DNA of 9,153 bases from an uncultured Chlamydiae bacterium (GTDB lineage Bacteria; Chlamydiota; Chlamydiia; Chlamydiales; CALBHK01): contig CALBHK010000312.1 of assembly GCA_937894565.1 (NCBI GenBank), forward strand, positions 1 to 9,153, written 5' to 3'. Positions 6,991 to 9,153 of the stretch are shown here, piece after piece (the first letter of the stretch is position 1; each line of letters opens with the position of its first letter). Under the pieces are notes generated by a model. It searched no databases. It saw only the letters and a program-made list of their open reading frames with translations, and was not told the DNA's origin. A program made the position numbers and the translations under genes.

Positions 6991-7191
6991 ATGAATATGT
7001 CGATAAAGCCAACAGCACCACAGAAACGCATCCATGCCCGATTTTACGCTAGTGACTCTGGCAATGAGCCCGTAAAGGAAGCTTTGCTTGAGTTAGGTCG
7101 CCCGACAAAGACCATCGTAGGCGAAGATATTAGATTCGTCGAAATTAACTGGCGGGTCGATAGGCCCTATTCGTTTTTGAGTCAGACATGA
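6991..7191 (+). pseudogene. HigB/RelE-type toxin (Gp49-like), C-terminally truncated
   Basis: A 66-residue frame. Its core (ARFYASDSGNEPVKEALLEL, then GEDIRFVEINWRVDRP) is the N-terminal half of the phage-derived Gp49-like/HigB toxin family, mRNA-cleaving relatives of RelE. Normal members are about 100-120 residues. After the W-x-V-x-x-P stretch they continue with a GL-[WY]-E-[LV]-R motif, a RVLF-like strand and an HGF-x-K-K segment. None of these appears in any frame before the antitoxin. The frame ends in an unrelated SFLSQT. The bases 7198-7236 read as NQRDLENKTKK in the antitoxin frame, which could be the scar of the original toxin tail, suggesting an internal deletion. The protein should be inactive. 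Expression would be controlled by the upstream operator. Confidence 0.7.
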
Positions 7192-7235
7192 TGTTGTTTG
7201 AATCAAAGGGACTTAGAAAATAAAACGAAAAAAAT

Positions 7236-7241
7236 AGGAGG
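7236..7241 (+). promoter_or_regulatory. Ribosome binding site of the antitoxin
   Basis: A perfect AGGAGG stands seven bases before ATG 7249. It decides this start over the in-frame TTG at 7198, which has no ribosome binding site. Confidence 0.8.
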
Positions 7242-7248
7242 TAAGATT

Positions 7249-7554
7249 ATGAGTCAGAAAAAAAATGTTCATACAGGTTCTAGTTTTGCTGATTTTCTTG
7301 AAGCCGAAGGTCTTGAGGCCGAAGTTGCAGCTCGCGCGACCAAACGGACTTTTGTTCACCAGCTTGAAAAACGCATGACCGTTGCTAAAGCCACTAAAAG
7401 TAAACTTCGTAAAATCTTTGGTAGTCCAACAACGACAACGCGAGTATTCGATGAGGAATATACCGCCCTTTCTTTGGATACGATGAGCAAAGCAGCCTCT
7501 GCCGTTGGCTGTGAGCTGCAAATTGCACTTGTTCCCAGAAAGCTAGCAAAGTGA
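7249..7554 (+). CDS. HigA/XRE-type antitoxin
   Basis: A 101-residue small DNA-binding protein of the antitoxin class that pairs with Gp49/HigB-like toxins. The pattern FADFLEAEGLEAEVAARATK, then TVAKATKSKLRKIFGSP and LSLDTMSKAASAVGCELQIALV, is typical. It forms a helix-turn-helix (about residues 45-85) closed by the L-D-T-x-x-x-A-A-x-A-x-G-x-x-L segment that recurs in this family. It would neutralise the toxin and, with or without it, bind the palindrome at 6965-6986 to repress the locus. Since the toxin gene is truncated, the antitoxin may survive as an orphan regulator or as protection against related toxins carried by incoming elements. The gene order, toxin first, is that of HigBA. Confidence 0.82.
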   Translation: MSQKKNVHTGSSFADFLEAEGLEAEVAARATKRTFVHQLEKRMTVAKATKSKLRKIFGSPTTTTRVFDEEYTALSLDTMSKAASAVGCELQIALVPRKLAK

Positions 7555-7623
7555 ACTAAACCAAGGTCCAGTTTCAGAGCAAGTCTAGTTTAGACATCGT
7601 AAAAAAATACCGATGACCTAATA

Positions 7624-9051
7624 GTGAAAGCTATTTTACTATCTCTATTATTTTTATTGAATTTAGTTTGCCATTTCGCGAATGCTGCCGATCAATCATC
7701 TCGGCCCGAACTCATTGAAGTAAAATCTCGGCTAGAGGATTCTATTGCTAAAAGATACCGCGAGCGTATCGCAACCAGAATTCCAACAGAACTTTTTAAC
7801 GTTGCTGTCCAAGCGACTATAAAAATCAAAGAAGACAATGTTGATTTAAAATCTACTACAAATAAAGAACCTTCAAACCCAAAACCTGATTTGCCCGATA
7901 TTAACTTAGGAATTATCGAATCGATAGCGGCTCAAGATTCCGGATTAACTGAATCGTCAGAATTTTCCAAAATTCCGAAATCATTTCTTGAACGAGTCGA
8001 AATTAAAAAAATTGAAATCATTGTTGGCCTCAGTCCCAAACTAGGTGAAGAGTACAAGGCAAATTTTAAACCCTGGCTATCAACAACCGTGAAAGGCGAT
8101 TTTGGCTCAATCGGTTCTATCAAAGTGGCGGACCTAGCTCCAATGCCAAAAGAGGAAACGACTGAAACGATTCCTCCAGAGCGTCCGAGAGTTTTAACAT
8201 TTGAAGAAAAATTTGGGAACTATCAAAACGTAATAGGTCTCGGAATCTTTTCACTGATTCTAATAGTTGGGTTATTGCTATTTAAGTTTTTACCTTCAAG
8301 AGATATAAAAGAACAGATTAATATGTCTCTCAGAATCCAAGAAATGAAGGACTCCCAACTTCGTCTCCAAAGCGCAAGCACAAAGGGCCTAGTCGAAGGG
8401 AAGAAGACTGAAAAACAAGAAATACAACTTAACGCCAACTTACTTTTTGATTCTTTCAGAGAGCATCAAAAAAAGGTCGCACTTATTGCGCTGTCGAGTC
8501 CCGGAATCGCAGATCAAGTTCTAGACAGGTGGTTTGAAGAAGGTGCAGAGGGAAGAAAAAAAGTAGCTTCCCTTGTGGACTGCGTACTCACTCATTATGG
8601 CAATAATTCGTCCAGTATTCCATTGAGCGGCGCGAATTGGAATTTACCTGAAAGAGTTAAAAACGATAAAGAACTTCCTTCAATTTTTACAGCTTTTTCT
8701 GGATATTCTTTGCAAGAAAAGACAAGTTTAGTTGAAAAAACCTATTGGGACCTTTTGTCCGTAAAGACACTTGGTGATAAGCTCACGAGCTTACCTTTTT
8801 CTAGTATGGCTCAATTGCCTGCTTCAAAAATTCAAAAGGTACTCAGCAAACAAGATAAGAAAGTTCAATCCCTTACGATTTTACATCTTCCACAAGAGAA
8901 AATGGAAGAGGTAGTTTCGGGATTAAGTTTTGAAGAAAAAAAGAATATGCTCGTTGAGGCGTTTGCAATTCCAAAAATGAAACCACAAGAAATTGAAATG
9001 GCTGATCAATCGCTGAAGTTCTTAATTAAAAAAGAAGACTCTGTCGATGAC
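7624..9051 (+). CDS. FliF/FliG-like membrane protein, 3' end missing
   Basis: About 476 native residues are seen before the artificial contig end. GTG 7624 is chosen because it is followed by a signal peptide (KAILLSLLFLLNLVCHFANA, probably cleaved after ANA) and an in-frame stop lies at 7600. The ribosome binding site is weak. Residues about 30-165 are periplasmic and recall the third ring-building motif and C-terminal periplasmic part of FliF (RYRERIATRIPTELFNVAV, then KKIEIIVGLSP). A membrane helix follows at about 203-220. Cytoplasmic residues about 265-470 have the helical look of FliG: KKVALIALSSPGIADQVLD resembles its N-terminal repeat, and PFSSMAQLPASKIQKVLSK with ILHLPQEKMEEVVSGL its middle/C-terminal armadillo repeats. 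A FliF C-half joined to FliG would be a fusion of MS-ring and motor-switch functions. Sequence similarity is weak and judged by eye. It could instead be a lineage-specific membrane platform protein. Confidence 0.6.
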
Positions 9052-9132
9052 GGCCTGGTCGAGCGGCAAGGCGACAGGCTGAACGTCACCGAGCGCGGAC
9101 AACCGCTGGTGCGCTTCGTCTGTGCGGCATTC
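9046..9132 (+). other. hemN: Foreign fragment: HemN C-terminus fused by chimeric assembly
   Basis: From about 9046 the sequence reads GLVERQGDRLNVTERGQPLV and onward in the same frame as the FliF/FliG-like gene. This is the C-terminal winged-helix part of oxygen-independent coproporphyrinogen III dehydrogenase. GC content is about 68% (55 of 81 bases in 9052-9132) against about 35% in the 81 bases before. The piece therefore comes from a high-GC organism. The junction may use the shared GATGAC at 9046-9051. In-frame continuation is coincidental. It should not be annotated as a gene of this genome. Confidence 0.85.
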
Positions 9133-9153
9133 AGATCGGAAGAGCGTCGTGTA
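9133..9153 (+). other. Illumina TruSeq adapter sequence
   Basis: The final 21 bases begin AGATCGGAAGAGCGTCGTG and match the standard Illumina adapter read-through sequence exactly. They are technical sequence and show that the contig end was extended with an untrimmed read. Confidence 0.97.

Noticed and set aside
7213..7521. Minus-strand open frame of 102 codons
   Set aside because: It is antisense to the antitoxin, which has family motifs and a perfect ribosome binding site.
7583..7595. GTCTA-GTT-TAGAC hairpin after the antitoxin as terminator
   Set aside because: The stem is short and AT-rich, and the run that follows is A, not T.
7932..8438. Two minus-strand open frames inside the FliF/FliG-like gene
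   Set aside because: The plus strand carries a continuous frame with signal peptide and membrane helix; these are shadows.
9046..9132. Genuine FliG-HemN fusion gene
   Set aside because: The abrupt GC change and the Illumina adapter directly after it show a chimeric read.

Overview
The window is AT-rich Gram-negative chromosomal DNA. It most resembles a Bdellovibrio-like predatory or free-living bacterium (Bdellovibrionota). This rests on the mix of c-di-GMP enzymes, STAS and histidine-kinase-type partner-switch proteins, a FliF/FliG-like membrane protein and a FliA-like promoter. The assignment is inference; no rRNA, tRNA or diagnostic housekeeping gene is present.

Layout. Positions 1-539 hold no gene I can support, only short degenerate reading frames. 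Positions 540-3078 are a decayed mobile-element region. It contains a 5'-truncated IS3-family transposase on the minus strand, the 3' part of a large serine recombinase, a 73-residue membrane-anchored protein coupled to the recombinase, a GC-rich and probably structured leader, and a zinc-ribbon protein of a type I recall from conjugative elements and plasmids. Positions 3205-6896 are a signalling block: PAS-GGDEF diguanylate cyclase, GHKL ATPase and STAS protein, tightly coupled, then an HD-GYP phosphodiesterase behind its own FliA-like promoter. The block therefore encodes synthesis and degradation of c-di-GMP on either side of a kinase/antagonist pair. Positions 6958-7554 are a HigBA/Gp49-type toxin-antitoxin locus in which the toxin has lost its C-terminal half, while the antitoxin and a near-palindromic operator remain. 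From 7624 a secreted/membrane protein begins whose domains recall FliF (periplasmic domain plus membrane helix) joined to FliG.

The right end is not genuine sequence of this organism. From about 9046 the GC content jumps from roughly 35% to 68% and the reading frame becomes the C-terminus of a HemN-type coproporphyrinogen III dehydrogenase. The last 21 bases (9133-9153) are Illumina TruSeq adapter. The contig therefore ends in a chimeric, untrimmed read, and the FliF/FliG-like gene is cut off artificially.

The most interesting biology is the c-di-GMP/partner-switch cluster with its possible motility-sigma control, and the FliF/FliG-like fusion. I see no CRISPR array, tRNA or rRNA.
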